DNA of 64,000 bases, from the NCBI RefSeq assembly GCF_030717945.1, contig NZ_JAVAIM010000001.1, positions 1,921,131-1,985,130 of the forward strand, read 5' to 3'. Source of the stretch: Qipengyuania profundimaris (lineage in GTDB: Bacteria; Pseudomonadota; Alphaproteobacteria; Sphingomonadales; Sphingomonadaceae). Below the pieces are notes generated by a model, which was given only the letters and a program-made list of their open reading frames with translations, had not been told where the DNA came from and did no database searches. Shown here piece after piece: positions 44,106-53,458 of the stretch; the stretch's first letter is position 1; every line of letters begins with the position of its first letter. The position numbers and the translations under genes are program-made.

Positions 44106-45299
44106 TCAGTCGATATCCTTGGCGATCCGGCCGACCACTTCGCGAAAGCCGTTGCGGTTGGCAGTGCTGGTCGCAGTCGGCCAGTTGCTCACCACGGCAA
44201 CGACCAGATTGCTCTCCGGCACGATCGTTATCGCCTGCCCGAAGATGCCTTGCGCACCATACGCCCCGGGATAGGTCCACCACTGGTAGCCATAGCCATA
44301 GCCCGGCGCGTTAGGGAAACCGACCAGTGGCGATCCGGCCGTCGCAAACCAGCCGTCCGGCACCACGCCCTTGCCGCCTTCCAGCGCGAACTGGCCCATG
44401 CGTGCATAGTCCGACAGGCGCAGCGAGAGGCAGCAGCCGCCGATATTGCCGCCGGTAAGGTCCTGCATCCAGAACAGACCGCCTTCGAAACCGGCGGGTT
44501 CGACGATCTTCTCCGCCGCATAGGCTGCCAGAGACTTGCCCGTCGCCTCTTCGACGATCAGCCCGAGCAGATTGGTCTCCAGCGTCTTATAGACCCACTT
44601 CTCGCCTGCGGGAGCCTCGCGGCTAAGCGTCTTTGCATAGGTAACAGCCTGCGATTCCCCTGCTACCGGCGCGACCGACAGCATTCGCGCGACGTCGCTG
44701 TTTGGATCGGTATAGTCCTCGTTCCACGCCACGCCCGAGGTCATTGTGGCGATCTGGCCGACGGTCACGCCATCATAAGCCGTGCCGACGAGTGCCGGAA
44801 TGATCGACGTCACCGGCGTATCGACGCTCTCGATCGCTCCATCGGCGATGGCGGCACCGAGTAGTGTCGAGGTGAAGCTCTTGGCGACCGAGAAGCTGGT
44901 CCAGCGATCGTCGGGCATCATGCCGAGCCCGTATTCCTCGAACCGGACGACGCCATCATCGAGGACCATCACGCCCGCAGCCTGCGTTTTCGCCATGAAA
45001 TCGCGGATGGCGACTTGCACGTCGCGCGACAGTGGTGGGCCCTGCCGGAACACACGCGGATTGTTCGCGGGAGCGACTTCGAGGCCCGGGAAAAGACTTT
45101 CCATGTCGCGGAAGGCCGCCGAGCGGCGCGCATCGTCCCAGAACAAGATCGAGTCGCCCGGATCCATGCTCGCCATCTGCTCGGGCATGCTTTGCGTGAC
45201 GGCCGCTGCCGCCGCGACCGGTGCATCGCTATCGTAAGCCGTCGCGCATCCCGCCAGCGCAATCGCCAGCGTCGAAGCCAGAAGTGCTCGCATCCTCAT
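44106..45299 (-). CDS. Serine hydrolase lipoprotein (beta-lactamase/PBP family)
   Basis: This 397-residue protein has a lipoprotein signal peptide (RALLASTLAIALAGC, Cys18). The class C beta-lactamase-like fold shows the S-x-x-K motif SFSVAKSF, YKTLETNLLG (the Tyr-x-Asn equivalent) and a late GIFGQAITIVPES. Such proteins are usually esterases or peptidases, not drug hydrolases. The ATG at 45299 overlaps the cyclopropane synthase stop by 4 bp, so the two are coupled. Confidence 0.9.
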   Translation of the reverse strand: MRMRALLASTLAIALAGCATAYDSDAPVAAAAAVTQSMPEQMASMDPGDSILFWDDARRSAAFRDMESLFPGLEVAPANNPRVFRQGPPLSRDVQVAIRDFMAKTQAAGVMVLDDGVVRFEEYGLGMMPDDRWTSFSVAKSFTSTLLGAAIADGAIESVDTPVTSIIPALVGTAYDGVTVGQIATMTSGVAWNEDYTDPNSDVARMLSVAPVAGESQAVTYAKTLSREAPAGEKWVYKTLETNLLGLIVEEATGKSLAAYAAEKIVEPAGFEGGLFWMQDLTGGNIGGCCLSLRLSDYARMGQFALEGGKGVVPDGWFATAGSPLVGFPNAPGYGYGYQWWTYPGAYGAQGIFGQAITIVPESNLVVAVVSNWPTATSTANRNGFREVVGRIAKDID

Positions 45300-46549
45300 T
45301 CTCCCTCTTTCACCAGAGTAACCTGATGCACATCGATCCCGCCACCGCGAAAACCCCCTTCGCAATACATCAGGTAATAGCGCCACAGCTCGCAAAATTC
45401 GCGGTCGAACCCGACGGGAAGGCGCCCTTCGCGGGCCGCAACATCGAAGTTCTGACGCCACGCTTTCAGCGTCTCGGCATAGTCGAGCCCGAAATCGTGC
45501 TGGTCCTGCCATGCGAGGCCGCGTTCTTCGGCCAGCCTGCGGAATTCGCTGGTGCGGATCAGCAGGCCGCCGGGAAAGATATAGGCCTGGATGAAGTCGG
45601 CGCTCGCCGCGTAATCCTCGAAGATGTCATCGTGGATCGAGATATACTGGATCGCCGCGCGCCCGCCCGGTTTCAGATTGCGGGCGATGCAATCCATGAA
45701 GGTCGGCCAGTATTCGCGGCCCAGCGCCTCGACCATCTCGACCGACACGATGGCGTCATAGCTGCCGGCCGTGTCGCGATAGTCCTGCCTGCGGAAATCG
45801 ATGGCGTCGCTGTGGCGTGCCCTCGCCCAGTCGAGCTGTTCGCCCGAAAGGCTGATGGCGGTGACGTCACCGCCTCGCCGCGCCAGATCGCCAGCCAGTG
45901 CGCCCCAGCCGCAGCCGATCTCGAGCACCGTGGCGGCATCGCCAATGCGTGACGCCAGCGCGTCCCACTTGCGCTTCTGCGCTGCTTCCAGCCCGTCCGC
46001 CGTGACGTCGAGCCCGGAGGAATAGCTCATCGTCGGATCGAGCCATGCCTCGTAGAAATCATTGCCAAGGTCGTAATGCGCGCTGATGTTCTTCTGCGCG
46101 CCTTCATGCGTGTTGCGGTTGAACAGATGCGCCAGCTTCAGCGCGTGGCGGAACGGCCCCTTCGCGCGTGCCGTGTCCCCCAGCCGCGTCGCATGCTGCA
46201 TGAACAGCGCGAACAGCGGCACGGGGTCGGGGCTCCACCATTCGCCCGCCTCCCAAGCCTGATACCAGCCGACCGACCCATTGCTGGCCAGCCGCAGCAG
46301 CGCGTTATAGCTCCGCAGCTCGACCGTGCATTCGAACCCCGGCGCGCGGCCGCCGAGCGTGCGCGGCGTGCCGTCAGGCAGCGTGCCGTGGATCGTGCCG
46401 GAGACCAGTGCCCGGTCGATCCTGTCGAGGATCTTCTCGACCCCCGGCGCAACCATCCGCGCGAACAGGCCGGGCCGCCTCGCGAAGCGCTGCGCCCCTT
46501 CGGTCAACCGGATACCCCTGTCCGTTTCGTGTCGCACGCGCGTCGCCAT
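45296..46549 (-). CDS. Cyclopropane-fatty-acyl-phospholipid synthase
   Basis: This is a SAM-dependent methyltransferase of about 417 residues that cyclopropanates unsaturated fatty acids in membrane phospholipids. Visible are the family motif AHYDLGNDFYEAWLDPTMSYS (read as two parts), the SAM loop VLEIGCGWGALAGDL, and C-terminal FCELWRYYLMYCEGGFRGG with the conserved Cys and Glu. I chose ATG 46549; ATG-like 46585 lies further upstream. It precedes the serine hydrolase gene in an operon. Confidence 0.93.
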   Translation of the reverse strand: MATRVRHETDRGIRLTEGAQRFARRPGLFARMVAPGVEKILDRIDRALVSGTIHGTLPDGTPRTLGGRAPGFECTVELRSYNALLRLASNGSVGWYQAWEAGEWWSPDPVPLFALFMQHATRLGDTARAKGPFRHALKLAHLFNRNTHEGAQKNISAHYDLGNDFYEAWLDPTMSYSSGLDVTADGLEAAQKRKWDALASRIGDAATVLEIGCGWGALAGDLARRGGDVTAISLSGEQLDWARARHSDAIDFRRQDYRDTAGSYDAIVSVEMVEALGREYWPTFMDCIARNLKPGGRAAIQYISIHDDIFEDYAASADFIQAYIFPGGLLIRTSEFRRLAEERGLAWQDQHDFGLDYAETLKAWRQNFDVAAREGRLPVGFDREFCELWRYYLMYCEGGFRGGGIDVHQVTLVKEGE

Positions 46550-46620
46550 GCGAGGGCCTATGGAGTCGGCGCGCGAACCGTGCAAGACCCGGCTTTGCCG
46601 ACATCGGGGAGATTAGCGGG

Positions 46621-47304
46621 ATGGCATTGCAGATCGTCGGAGCGGCTCTGCCGCGTACCGGCACGCTCTCGCTGAAATTCGCGCTCGAAATGCTGGGCTT
46701 CGCCCGCTGCTACCACATGAGCGAGCTGATCCTGCACCCCGAGCATCGCTGGCGCTGGACCTTCGCGCGAGCGCGTCCGGGGCTGCTCGATCCGCTGTGG
46801 GCGGAGTATCATGCCACGCTCGACGCACCGTCCTGCGCATTGTGGAAGCAGCTCGCCAAGCGCTTCCCGCAAGCCAAGGTCATCCTGACGCGGCGAGATC
46901 CTGTGCGGTGGTACGAATCCGTTATGGAGACCGTCGGCAGTGCGGAGCACGTCCGCTTCATGCTCCGCTCATCCCTAGCGCCGGCGGCGCTGGCCAATCC
47001 GCCGTTCGGACTGCGGCTCGAACGGCAGGCGATGGTTCGGCATTTCGAGCGCTATGGCGACGAGGTTCGCAAGACCATCGCGCCCGATCGTTTGCTGGAG
47101 TTCGAGGCGAAGGACGGATGGGAGCCGCTGTGCCGGTTCCTCGGCATGCCGGTGCCCGATCAACCCTTCCCGCACGTTAACGACCGCGACGCGATGAACG
47201 CTGCTGCAGAAGGCATGGATTTTGCGAGGCTGACCTTCGCCGATGTGCAGCAGGCCACCCGGCGCTTCATCGATGCCCAGCGTCAGTCCTTGCTGTCCCG
47301 ATAG
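46621..47304 (+). CDS. Sulfotransferase-like protein
   Basis: This 227-residue protein resembles the Sulfotransfer_4 group. The 5'-phosphosulfate loop is GAALPRTGTLSLKFAL and the 3'-phosphate-binding strand is VILTRRDPVRWYESV. A WEPLCRFLGMPVPDQPFPH segment near the C-terminus is also typical. It could sulfate a lipid or polysaccharide. It is divergent from the cyclopropane synthase gene and its 3' end overlaps the convergent photolyase gene by 22 bp. Confidence 0.88.
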   Translation: MALQIVGAALPRTGTLSLKFALEMLGFARCYHMSELILHPEHRWRWTFARARPGLLDPLWAEYHATLDAPSCALWKQLAKRFPQAKVILTRRDPVRWYESVMETVGSAEHVRFMLRSSLAPAALANPPFGLRLERQAMVRHFERYGDEVRKTIAPDRLLEFEAKDGWEPLCRFLGMPVPDQPFPHVNDRDAMNAAAEGMDFARLTFADVQQATRRFIDAQRQSLLSR

Positions 47305-48683
47305 GCCTGCAGCGCGCGCTCGCGGGCTTCCTTGTGGCGGATCAGCTTCTCCGGATAATCCTCCGGCCGGTGCTCGTCGCCGGGATCGTGGATGTGCTCG
47401 TCGTCGAGATCGGCAAGCTCCGGCACGTATTCGCGGATATATTCCGCCGCGTCGAACTTCTCGCTCTGGCTGAGCGGGGCCATTATGCGCGGGAACATGT
47501 TGCTGTCGACGCCGGTGCCGCTGACCCACTGCCAGTTGGTGCCGTTGCTGGCATAGTCGCCATCGACCAGCGTGTCCCAGAACCAGCGCTCGCCATGGCG
47601 CCAGTCGATCAGCAGGTGCTTGATGAGGAAACTGGCCGCGATCATGCGGACGCGATTGTGCATCCAGCCGGTCTGCCATAGCTGGCGCATGCCGGCATCG
47701 ACGATCGGATAGCCGGTCCGCCCCTGCTGCCACGCCTCCAGTTCGGACTGGATCACGTGCCCGCGATTGGGGTTCCGCCACAGCGTTTGCTCGTCGTAAT
47801 CGCGGTAGCTTTCTTCGGGATAGTTCGGGAACTGGCAGATGACGTTCTGCGCATAGTCGCGCCAGATCAGCTCCTTCTCGTAGACCTGCCACCCGTCGGA
47901 GCGCATGTCCTTCATGCGGTGCCAGATGCTGACCGGCGAGATTTCGCCCCAGTGGAGGTGCGGGGACATCTTGGAGGTCGCATCCTCGCTCGGCAGATTG
48001 CGCCCGTCGTCATAGCCGCCGACGTGATCGGCCCACCAGTCGAGCCGCTCGTGCGCCGCATCCTCGCCCACGGTCCAGAAATCGCGCAGGCCGCCTGCCC
48101 AATCGGGCTTGTTCGGCAGCAGCTCCCAGTCGGAGAGGTCGTCGCTTTCCGGCATGTCGGAGGGCTGCGAGATCGTGTCCGGCTCCGGCAACTCGTCGCG
48201 CGGGGGCAGCAGCTCTTTCACCGCCCGCATGAAGGGCGTGTAGATCTTGTAGGGATCGCCGCCGCCGGTGCGCGCCGTGCCGGGGGGAAGGAGGTAGTTG
48301 CCGTCGTGCAGCACAAGCTCGCACTCGCTGTCCTTCAGCGCATCGTGCAGGTCTTCCTCGGCCTCGCGGTGCCAGGGTTCGTAATGACGGTTGGCGTGGA
48401 TCGCGCTCGCCCCGGTTTCCCGCGCGATGCCCTGCAACACGGAGACGCTATCGCCCCGGCGCATCACGATCTGCGCATTCCGCCGACCATAGCTCTTCGC
48501 GAGGTCCTCCAGCGAATGATGCAACCACCAGCGATGCGCCCCGCCCAGCTTGCGGTCGCCTGCACGCTCCTCGTCGAGAATGTAGACCGGAATAACCGGC
48601 CCTGCCTGCGCGGCGGCATAGAGCGCGGGTTGATCCTTCATGCGCAAGTCGCGCCGCAGCCAGACGATCTGTGGTGAAGTCAT
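47283..48683 (-). CDS. phr: Deoxyribodipyrimidine photolyase
   Basis: This 466-residue flavoprotein repairs cyclobutane pyrimidine dimers with blue light. It shows the N-terminal antenna domain (VWLRRDLRMKDQPAL) and the FAD-binding domain with SPHLHWGEISP, WRDYAQNVICQFP, GYPIVDAGMRQLWQTGWMHN, RMIAASFLIKHLLIDW and DGDYASNGTNWQWVSGTG. The Trp electron-transfer chain residues are in these motifs. It follows the YdjM-like gene on the same strand after 27 bp. Confidence 0.96.
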   Translation of the reverse strand: MTSPQIVWLRRDLRMKDQPALYAAAQAGPVIPVYILDEERAGDRKLGGAHRWWLHHSLEDLAKSYGRRNAQIVMRRGDSVSVLQGIARETGASAIHANRHYEPWHREAEEDLHDALKDSECELVLHDGNYLLPPGTARTGGGDPYKIYTPFMRAVKELLPPRDELPEPDTISQPSDMPESDDLSDWELLPNKPDWAGGLRDFWTVGEDAAHERLDWWADHVGGYDDGRNLPSEDATSKMSPHLHWGEISPVSIWHRMKDMRSDGWQVYEKELIWRDYAQNVICQFPNYPEESYRDYDEQTLWRNPNRGHVIQSELEAWQQGRTGYPIVDAGMRQLWQTGWMHNRVRMIAASFLIKHLLIDWRHGERWFWDTLVDGDYASNGTNWQWVSGTGVDSNMFPRIMAPLSQSEKFDAAEYIREYVPELADLDDEHIHDPGDEHRPEDYPEKLIRHKEARERALQAYRDSKD

Positions 48684-48710
48684 GGGTTCCCCTTTGGCGA
48701 GGCAACGGGA

Positions 48711-49673
48711 TCAGCGCGCGGGAAGTTCCTCGCACGTCACATCGGGCAGCGCGACGGTGAAGCGGTCACGCGCACGCGGATCGTAGAAGCGCGCATCTCG
48801 GAGCAAGACGGAGCCGTCGGGTGCTTGCTCGGCAAAGGGTGCGCGGGACCAGAAGAGAAAAGCCCGCGACTGGCTGCCAGCTCTAGCCAGCTGTTCTGAT
48901 GACGGCCATGCACATCGATTCGATGGTACCGGCAATTCGAGGCCCTTCTCAATCGGCCCTCCCGGAGCTAGCGACCTAAGAGTGTACCAAACATCGTGAT
49001 CACGTCCGATAATCTGTTCTCTCTCCCAAAATTTGAGCGGTAGAGGACTCGAAATATACTCTGCATCGGAACTGAGCTGGTTCCCGTATTTAGCTCTATC
49101 GTATGCCGTGATCGCCCCATTCACCCCGATGTACGCCAGCGCCACGCTCAGCGCGATACGCGCAGGCCGTCGCCACTCCCCGCCCCGCTTCTCGCGGCGG
49201 AGCGAGAACCACGTGGCGAAGCCCATCAGCCCCCACAACCACACGTCAATGATGAACAGCGTGTCACCGTAGAACCAGCGGCTGGAGAACGGCTCCAGCA
49301 GGCGGATGCCGTAGACATTGAGCCAGTCGAGCGCCGGGTGCGTCAGGCAACCGATGAAGCCGAGCAGGTAGAGCCATTTGAAGCTCACCGGCAGCCGCGC
49401 CGCTGGCCGTGTGCCGCGTTTCGCCTGCCAGCGGTCGAACCCGTAGAGCAACCCCGCCAGCACGAGCGGCAGCAGTAGCCAAGCGGGCGGGCCGTGGGTG
49501 ATCCCCCGCCGGAAGCCGAGATGCTCCACCCCGTCGAGCCACAGGAAGCACGCCGCATCCACATCGGGCAGGTTCGCCCCGATGATCAGCGCGGGCATGG
49601 CCAGGCCGGTCTTCTTCTTGAGCCCAGCCTGCCCGATCAGCGCCCCGACGAGGGAGTGGGTCAGATTGTCCAG
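48711..49673 (-). CDS. YdjM-like membrane-bound metal-dependent hydrolase (CTG start)
   Basis: This 320-residue protein of the YdjM/YbcI (DUF457) inner-membrane family has the N-terminal DNLTHSLVG, IIGANLPDVDA, RRGITHGPPAWLLL and LTHPALDWLNVYG with conserved His and Asp. About four membrane helices are visible. The conserved N-terminus starts at CTG 49673 with a perfect GGAGAG five bases upstream; the first ATG (49598) would remove it. The soluble part at about residues 190-264 is encoded by an unusually AT-rich patch. Confidence 0.87.
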   Translation of the reverse strand: MDNLTHSLVGALIGQAGLKKKTGLAMPALIIGANLPDVDAACFLWLDGVEHLGFRRGITHGPPAWLLLPLVLAGLLYGFDRWQAKRGTRPAARLPVSFKWLYLLGFIGCLTHPALDWLNVYGIRLLEPFSSRWFYGDTLFIIDVWLWGLMGFATWFSLRREKRGGEWRRPARIALSVALAYIGVNGAITAYDRAKYGNQLSSDAEYISSPLPLKFWEREQIIGRDHDVWYTLRSLAPGGPIEKGLELPVPSNRCAWPSSEQLARAGSQSRAFLFWSRAPFAEQAPDGSVLLRDARFYDPRARDRFTVALPDVTCEELPAR

Positions 49674-49678
49674 CGTAT

Positions 49679-49684
49679 CTCTCC
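49679..49684 (-). promoter_or_regulatory. Ribosome binding site supporting a CTG start
   Basis: GGAGAG reads leftward five bases before CTG 49673, at which the conserved YdjM-family N-terminus (DNLTHSLVG) begins. No ATG, GTG or TTG stands at an equivalent distance in frame. Confidence 0.65.
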
Positions 49685-49741
49685 TGTCGGATAACCTCGG
49701 CCACCCATGCGTTATCGCCGCACCATCGCAAAGGACCGGCC

Positions 49742-50461
49742 GTGCAGCTATCCACCCTCAAGACCTATATCCACCGCGAACAGGGCCTGCTGATCGGTCT
49801 TCTGGTCGGCGCCGCGCTGGTCGGCGGGTTCATCAAGCTGGCCGGCGAGATGCTAGAAGACGACACGCAGGCCTTCGACATCGCTTTCCTCAAGTCGCTC
49901 CGCATACCGGGGGACCTCGCCACCCCGATCGGCCCGTCATGGCTGCTCGATTCCATGCGTGACATAACCGCGCTCGGCGGGGTGACCGTGCTGACGCTGG
50001 TCTCCGCGCTTGCGATCGCGTTCCTGCTGATGCGCGGCCGCGTGAAGCAGGCGCTCTACACCGCGCTGGCTACCGGCGGCGGGGCGGTGATGGGCAAATT
50101 GCTCAAAAGCCTGTTCGCGCGCGAACGGCCCGAAGTGGTGCCGCATCTCGTCGAGGTAACTTCGCTCAGCTTTCCAAGCGGCCATTCGATGAACAGCGCC
50201 ATCGTCTACCTGACGCTGGCAGTCATGATTTCGCGCAGCTTCGACGAGCGCCGTGCGCGCATATTCACCATCGGCACAGCGGCGCTGCTGGTGCTCGCCA
50301 TCGGGTTCAGCCGGTTATATCTGGGCGTCCATTACCCGACCGACGTACTCGGCGGCTGGACGGTCGGGGCCAGCTGGGCCTTGGCGATGGGCCTCATCGC
50401 CACCCGGTTGCAGGAACGCCACCAGATTGAAGAACCGGGGGAAGACCCGGTCCCTGCCTAG
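49742..50461 (+). CDS. PAP2-family membrane phosphatase
   Basis: This 239-residue integral-membrane phosphatase has the three PAP2 motifs: KLLKSLFARERP, SFPSGHSMNSA, and SRLYLGVHYPTDVLGGW. It has about six helices. It may act on undecaprenyl-pyrophosphate or phosphatidate. The start is GTG 49742. It is divergent from the YdjM-like gene over a 68-bp spacer and convergent with korB. Confidence 0.92.
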   Translation: MQLSTLKTYIHREQGLLIGLLVGAALVGGFIKLAGEMLEDDTQAFDIAFLKSLRIPGDLATPIGPSWLLDSMRDITALGGVTVLTLVSALAIAFLLMRGRVKQALYTALATGGGAVMGKLLKSLFARERPEVVPHLVEVTSLSFPSGHSMNSAIVYLTLAVMISRSFDERRARIFTIGTAALLVLAIGFSRLYLGVHYPTDVLGGWTVGASWALAMGLIATRLQERHQIEEPGEDPVPA

Positions 50462-50473
50462 ATCGGCCCCGGC

Positions 50474-51508
50474 CTAGATGGGGTCCTGCGCCGTCCCGCT
50501 GACCGTCCAGGTCTGCCCCGTGCCGAGCAGCTTGGCGAGGTTCGCTTCCTTGCCCGCGCTGGCCCGCTCGCGTTCCTCAGTAACCGCATCCTCGAAGGTC
50601 GGACGCGGATCGTCGTAGAGCACGCCGAGCGCCATGGGGAACGGGCCGAAGGGCATTTCGATCAGCATATGCGCGACCGAACGGTTGGTGACGTCGTGGA
50701 CGATCACGCCCGCGCTTTCCCAATCGCCGTCTGTCACATCGACTACTTCGAGGCCGAGCGTCTCGCGGTTGAGCGCAAGGCCCTTCGTGTCCTTGGCGAA
50801 CAGCATTGGTTTGCCATTCTCAAGCCACAGCTGGCGATCCTCCGCGCCTTTCGGTGCGGCAAAATCGTCGAACACGTCCTTGTTGTAGACGATGCAGTTC
50901 TGGAAAATCTCGATAAACGCCGCGCCCTTGTGCGCATGGGCGGCCTTGAGCACGTCGGGCAAATGCTTCGACACATCGAACCCGCGCCCGATGAAGCGCG
51001 CACCGCTGCCGAGCGCGAAGGCCGCCGGGCGAGCCGGGTGGTCGTAACTGCCGATCGGCGTCGAGGGCGACTTGGTCCCTTCGCGGCTGGTGGGCGAGGC
51101 CTGGCCCTTGGTGAGACCATAAATCTCGTTGTTGAACAGCATGATCTGCATGTTCACGTTGCGGCGCAGGACATGCATCAGGTGATTGCCACCGATGGAA
51201 AGGCCATCTCCGTCGCCCGTCACCAGCCAGATGTCGAGCTCCGGATTGGCGAGCTTGGCCCCCGTCGCAAAGGCCGGCGCGCGGCCGTGGATGGTGTGGA
51301 AGCCGTAGCTCTCGATGTAGTACGGGAAACGGCTCGAACAGCCGATGCCGCTGATGAACACCGTGTTCGCCGGATCCGCACCCAGCTGCGGCAGCGTGCG
51401 CTGCACGGCTTTGAGGATGGCATAGTCGCCGCACCCGGGGCACCAGCGAACCTCCTGGTCGGTTTCCCAGTCCTTGAGCGTGGTTTCGATCTTAACCGGT
51501 GCGTTCAT
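50474..51508 (-). CDS. korB: 2-oxoglutarate:ferredoxin oxidoreductase, beta subunit
   Basis: This 344-residue TPP-binding subunit has the Fe-S/TPP motif WCPGCGDYAILKAV, GIGCSSRFPYY, the TPP-Mg2+ loop VTGDGDGLSIGGNHLMH, and NNEIYGLTKGQASPTS. With KorA it makes succinyl-CoA from 2-oxoglutarate, reducing ferredoxin. Its ATG shares a base with the korA stop (TGATG). No ferredoxin gene is adjacent. Confidence 0.94.
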   Translation of the reverse strand: MNAPVKIETTLKDWETDQEVRWCPGCGDYAILKAVQRTLPQLGADPANTVFISGIGCSSRFPYYIESYGFHTIHGRAPAFATGAKLANPELDIWLVTGDGDGLSIGGNHLMHVLRRNVNMQIMLFNNEIYGLTKGQASPTSREGTKSPSTPIGSYDHPARPAAFALGSGARFIGRGFDVSKHLPDVLKAAHAHKGAAFIEIFQNCIVYNKDVFDDFAAPKGAEDRQLWLENGKPMLFAKDTKGLALNRETLGLEVVDVTDGDWESAGVIVHDVTNRSVAHMLIEMPFGPFPMALGVLYDDPRPTFEDAVTEERERASAGKEANLAKLLGTGQTWTVSGTAQDPI

Positions 51509-53442
51509 CAGTCGTTCTCCGCAACAGGGCTGGGAAGCTGCTGGTCATTGACTGCGACCTCGCCACCCTCATTGCCTTCGATGCCGTCGAAATATTTCGC
51601 GATCTCCGCTTCCAGTTCGGCAATCTGGAAGGGCTGGCCGCTGGTCTTGGTGAGCGGTTGCGCGTCGACGAGGAACTGGTCGCGCAGCACGGTCTTGAAC
51701 TGGCCAGTGTTCATTTCCGGCACCAGCACATGGTCGAAGCCCTTGAGCAACTCGCCGAGGTTCTTCGGCATCGGCCAGATATGGCGCACGTGGATGTGAC
51801 TGACCGAGCAGCCCTTGGCGATGCTGCGGCGCACGGCCTGATGGATCGGGCCGTAGGTGCTGCCCCAGCCGACCACGGCGAGCGTGCCGGACATCTCGCC
51901 CAGCGCGACCTCTTGGTCGGGCACGGTAATGTTCTCGATCTTCGCCTTGCGCAGGTCGGTCATGCGCTGGTGGTTGTCGGGCGAATAGTCGATATTGCCC
52001 GTTTCCTCGTGCTTCTCGATTCCGCCGATACGGTGCATCATGCCGGGCGTGCCGGGCTTGATCCAGGGGCGAGCGCCCTTTTCGTTGCGCTTGTAGGGCA
52101 GCAACTGCTCGCCGCGCGGTTCGGTGAGGAATTGCGCGGGAAACGGCGTGAAATCGGCCGGGTTCGGCACCTTCCACGGTTCGGCGGCATTGGCGATGTA
52201 GCCATCGGTCAGCAGCATGACCGGGGTCATATATTCGGTCGCGATGCGGCAAGCCTCGATGGCCACCTCGAACGCGTCGGACGGGCTGCGCGCTGCGATC
52301 ACCGGCATCGGCGCATCGCCATTGCGGCCATAGACGGCCTGATAGAGGTCGCTCTGCTCGGTCTTGGTCGGCAGGCCGGTGCTCGGCCCGCCGCGTTGCG
52401 AATTGACGATCACCAGCGGCAGCTCGGTCATGATGCCGAGCCCGATGGCTTCCGTCTTCAGCGCGATGCCCGGCCCGGACGAGCTGGTGACGCCCAGCTG
52501 ACCGGCATAGCTCGCCCCGATGGCGGCGCAGATCGCGGCGATCTCGTCCTCCGCCTGGAAAGTCGTGACGCCGTATTCCTTGAGCCGCGCGAGGTGGTGG
52601 AGGATCGCGCTGGCGGGCGTGATCGGATAGCCGCCGAAGAACATCGGCAGCTCGGCCAACTGCGCGCCCGCCACCAGGCCCAGCGACACGGCTTCCGCGC
52701 CGGTAATAGTGCGATAGAGCCCCGGCTCGCTTTGGACCGGCGGCATTTCCATCTGCCGCATCGGGCCGGACAGCTCCGCCGTTTCGCCGAAAGCATGGCC
52801 CGCATCTAGCGCCGCGATATTGGCGTCGGCAATGTCGGGCTTGGATTTGAACTTGGCCTTCAGCCAGTCGTGGATCGGCTTTCTCGGCCGGCCGAACATC
52901 CACAGCGCGAGGCCCAGCGTCCACATATTCTTGGAGCGCAGCGCATCCTTGTTGCCGAGGCCGAAGGGCTTGACCGCCTCGATCGTCTTCTCGCTGATGT
53001 CGAAGGCCAGCACGTCGAATTTGGCGAGACTGTCGTCCTCCAGCGGATTGGCTTCGTAATGCGCCTTGTCGAGATTGCGCTTCGTAAAGGCACCGGTGTC
53101 GGCGATGATCAGGCCGCCGGGCTTCAGCGCCGCGAGGTTCACCTTCAGCGCCGCCGGGTTCATCGCCACCAGCACATCGGGCGCATCGCCCGCCGTGTTG
53201 ATCTGCCGGCTGCCGAAGTTGATCTGGAAGGCAGACACACCGAATAGCGTGCCCTGCGGCGCGCGGATTTCGGCAGGAAAATCGGGGAAGGTCGCAAGGT
53301 CGTTGCCCGCCAGCGCGGTCGACAACGTGAACTGGCCTCCCGTCAGCTGCATCCCGTCACCCGAGTCCCCGGCGAAGCGGACGACGATGGCATCGGGGGT
53401 GGAGGACGCGGAGTCCTGCGGCGTGGTGGCGGCTGTTGCCAT
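51508..53442 (-). CDS. korA: 2-oxoglutarate:ferredoxin oxidoreductase, fused gamma-alpha subunit
   Basis: This 644-residue subunit begins with the gamma domain (VVRFAGDSGDGMQLTGGQF). The alpha domain follows, with GNEAVSLGLVAGAQLA-like TGAEAVSLGLVAG, YPITPASAILHHLA, FQAEDEIAAICAAIGASYAG and SSSGPGIALKTEAIGL. The gamma-alpha fusion is usual in aerobic bacteria with KorAB. The start is ATG 53442; a longer frame to 53526 exists. A perfect inverted repeat lies just before the gene. Confidence 0.94.
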   Translation of the reverse strand: MATAATTPQDSASSTPDAIVVRFAGDSGDGMQLTGGQFTLSTALAGNDLATFPDFPAEIRAPQGTLFGVSAFQINFGSRQINTAGDAPDVLVAMNPAALKVNLAALKPGGLIIADTGAFTKRNLDKAHYEANPLEDDSLAKFDVLAFDISEKTIEAVKPFGLGNKDALRSKNMWTLGLALWMFGRPRKPIHDWLKAKFKSKPDIADANIAALDAGHAFGETAELSGPMRQMEMPPVQSEPGLYRTITGAEAVSLGLVAGAQLAELPMFFGGYPITPASAILHHLARLKEYGVTTFQAEDEIAAICAAIGASYAGQLGVTSSSGPGIALKTEAIGLGIMTELPLVIVNSQRGGPSTGLPTKTEQSDLYQAVYGRNGDAPMPVIAARSPSDAFEVAIEACRIATEYMTPVMLLTDGYIANAAEPWKVPNPADFTPFPAQFLTEPRGEQLLPYKRNEKGARPWIKPGTPGMMHRIGGIEKHEETGNIDYSPDNHQRMTDLRKAKIENITVPDQEVALGEMSGTLAVVGWGSTYGPIHQAVRRSIAKGCSVSHIHVRHIWPMPKNLGELLKGFDHVLVPEMNTGQFKTVLRDQFLVDAQPLTKTSGQPFQIAELEAEIAKYFDGIEGNEGGEVAVNDQQLPSPVAEND

Positions 53443-53458
53443 CCGTAAATCCTTGTCT

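Noticed and set aside
44106-45299. Beta-lactam resistance gene
   Set aside because: It has the S-x-x-K fold motif but is a lipoprotein of the esterase-like branch, with no regulator and no clear lactamase signature.
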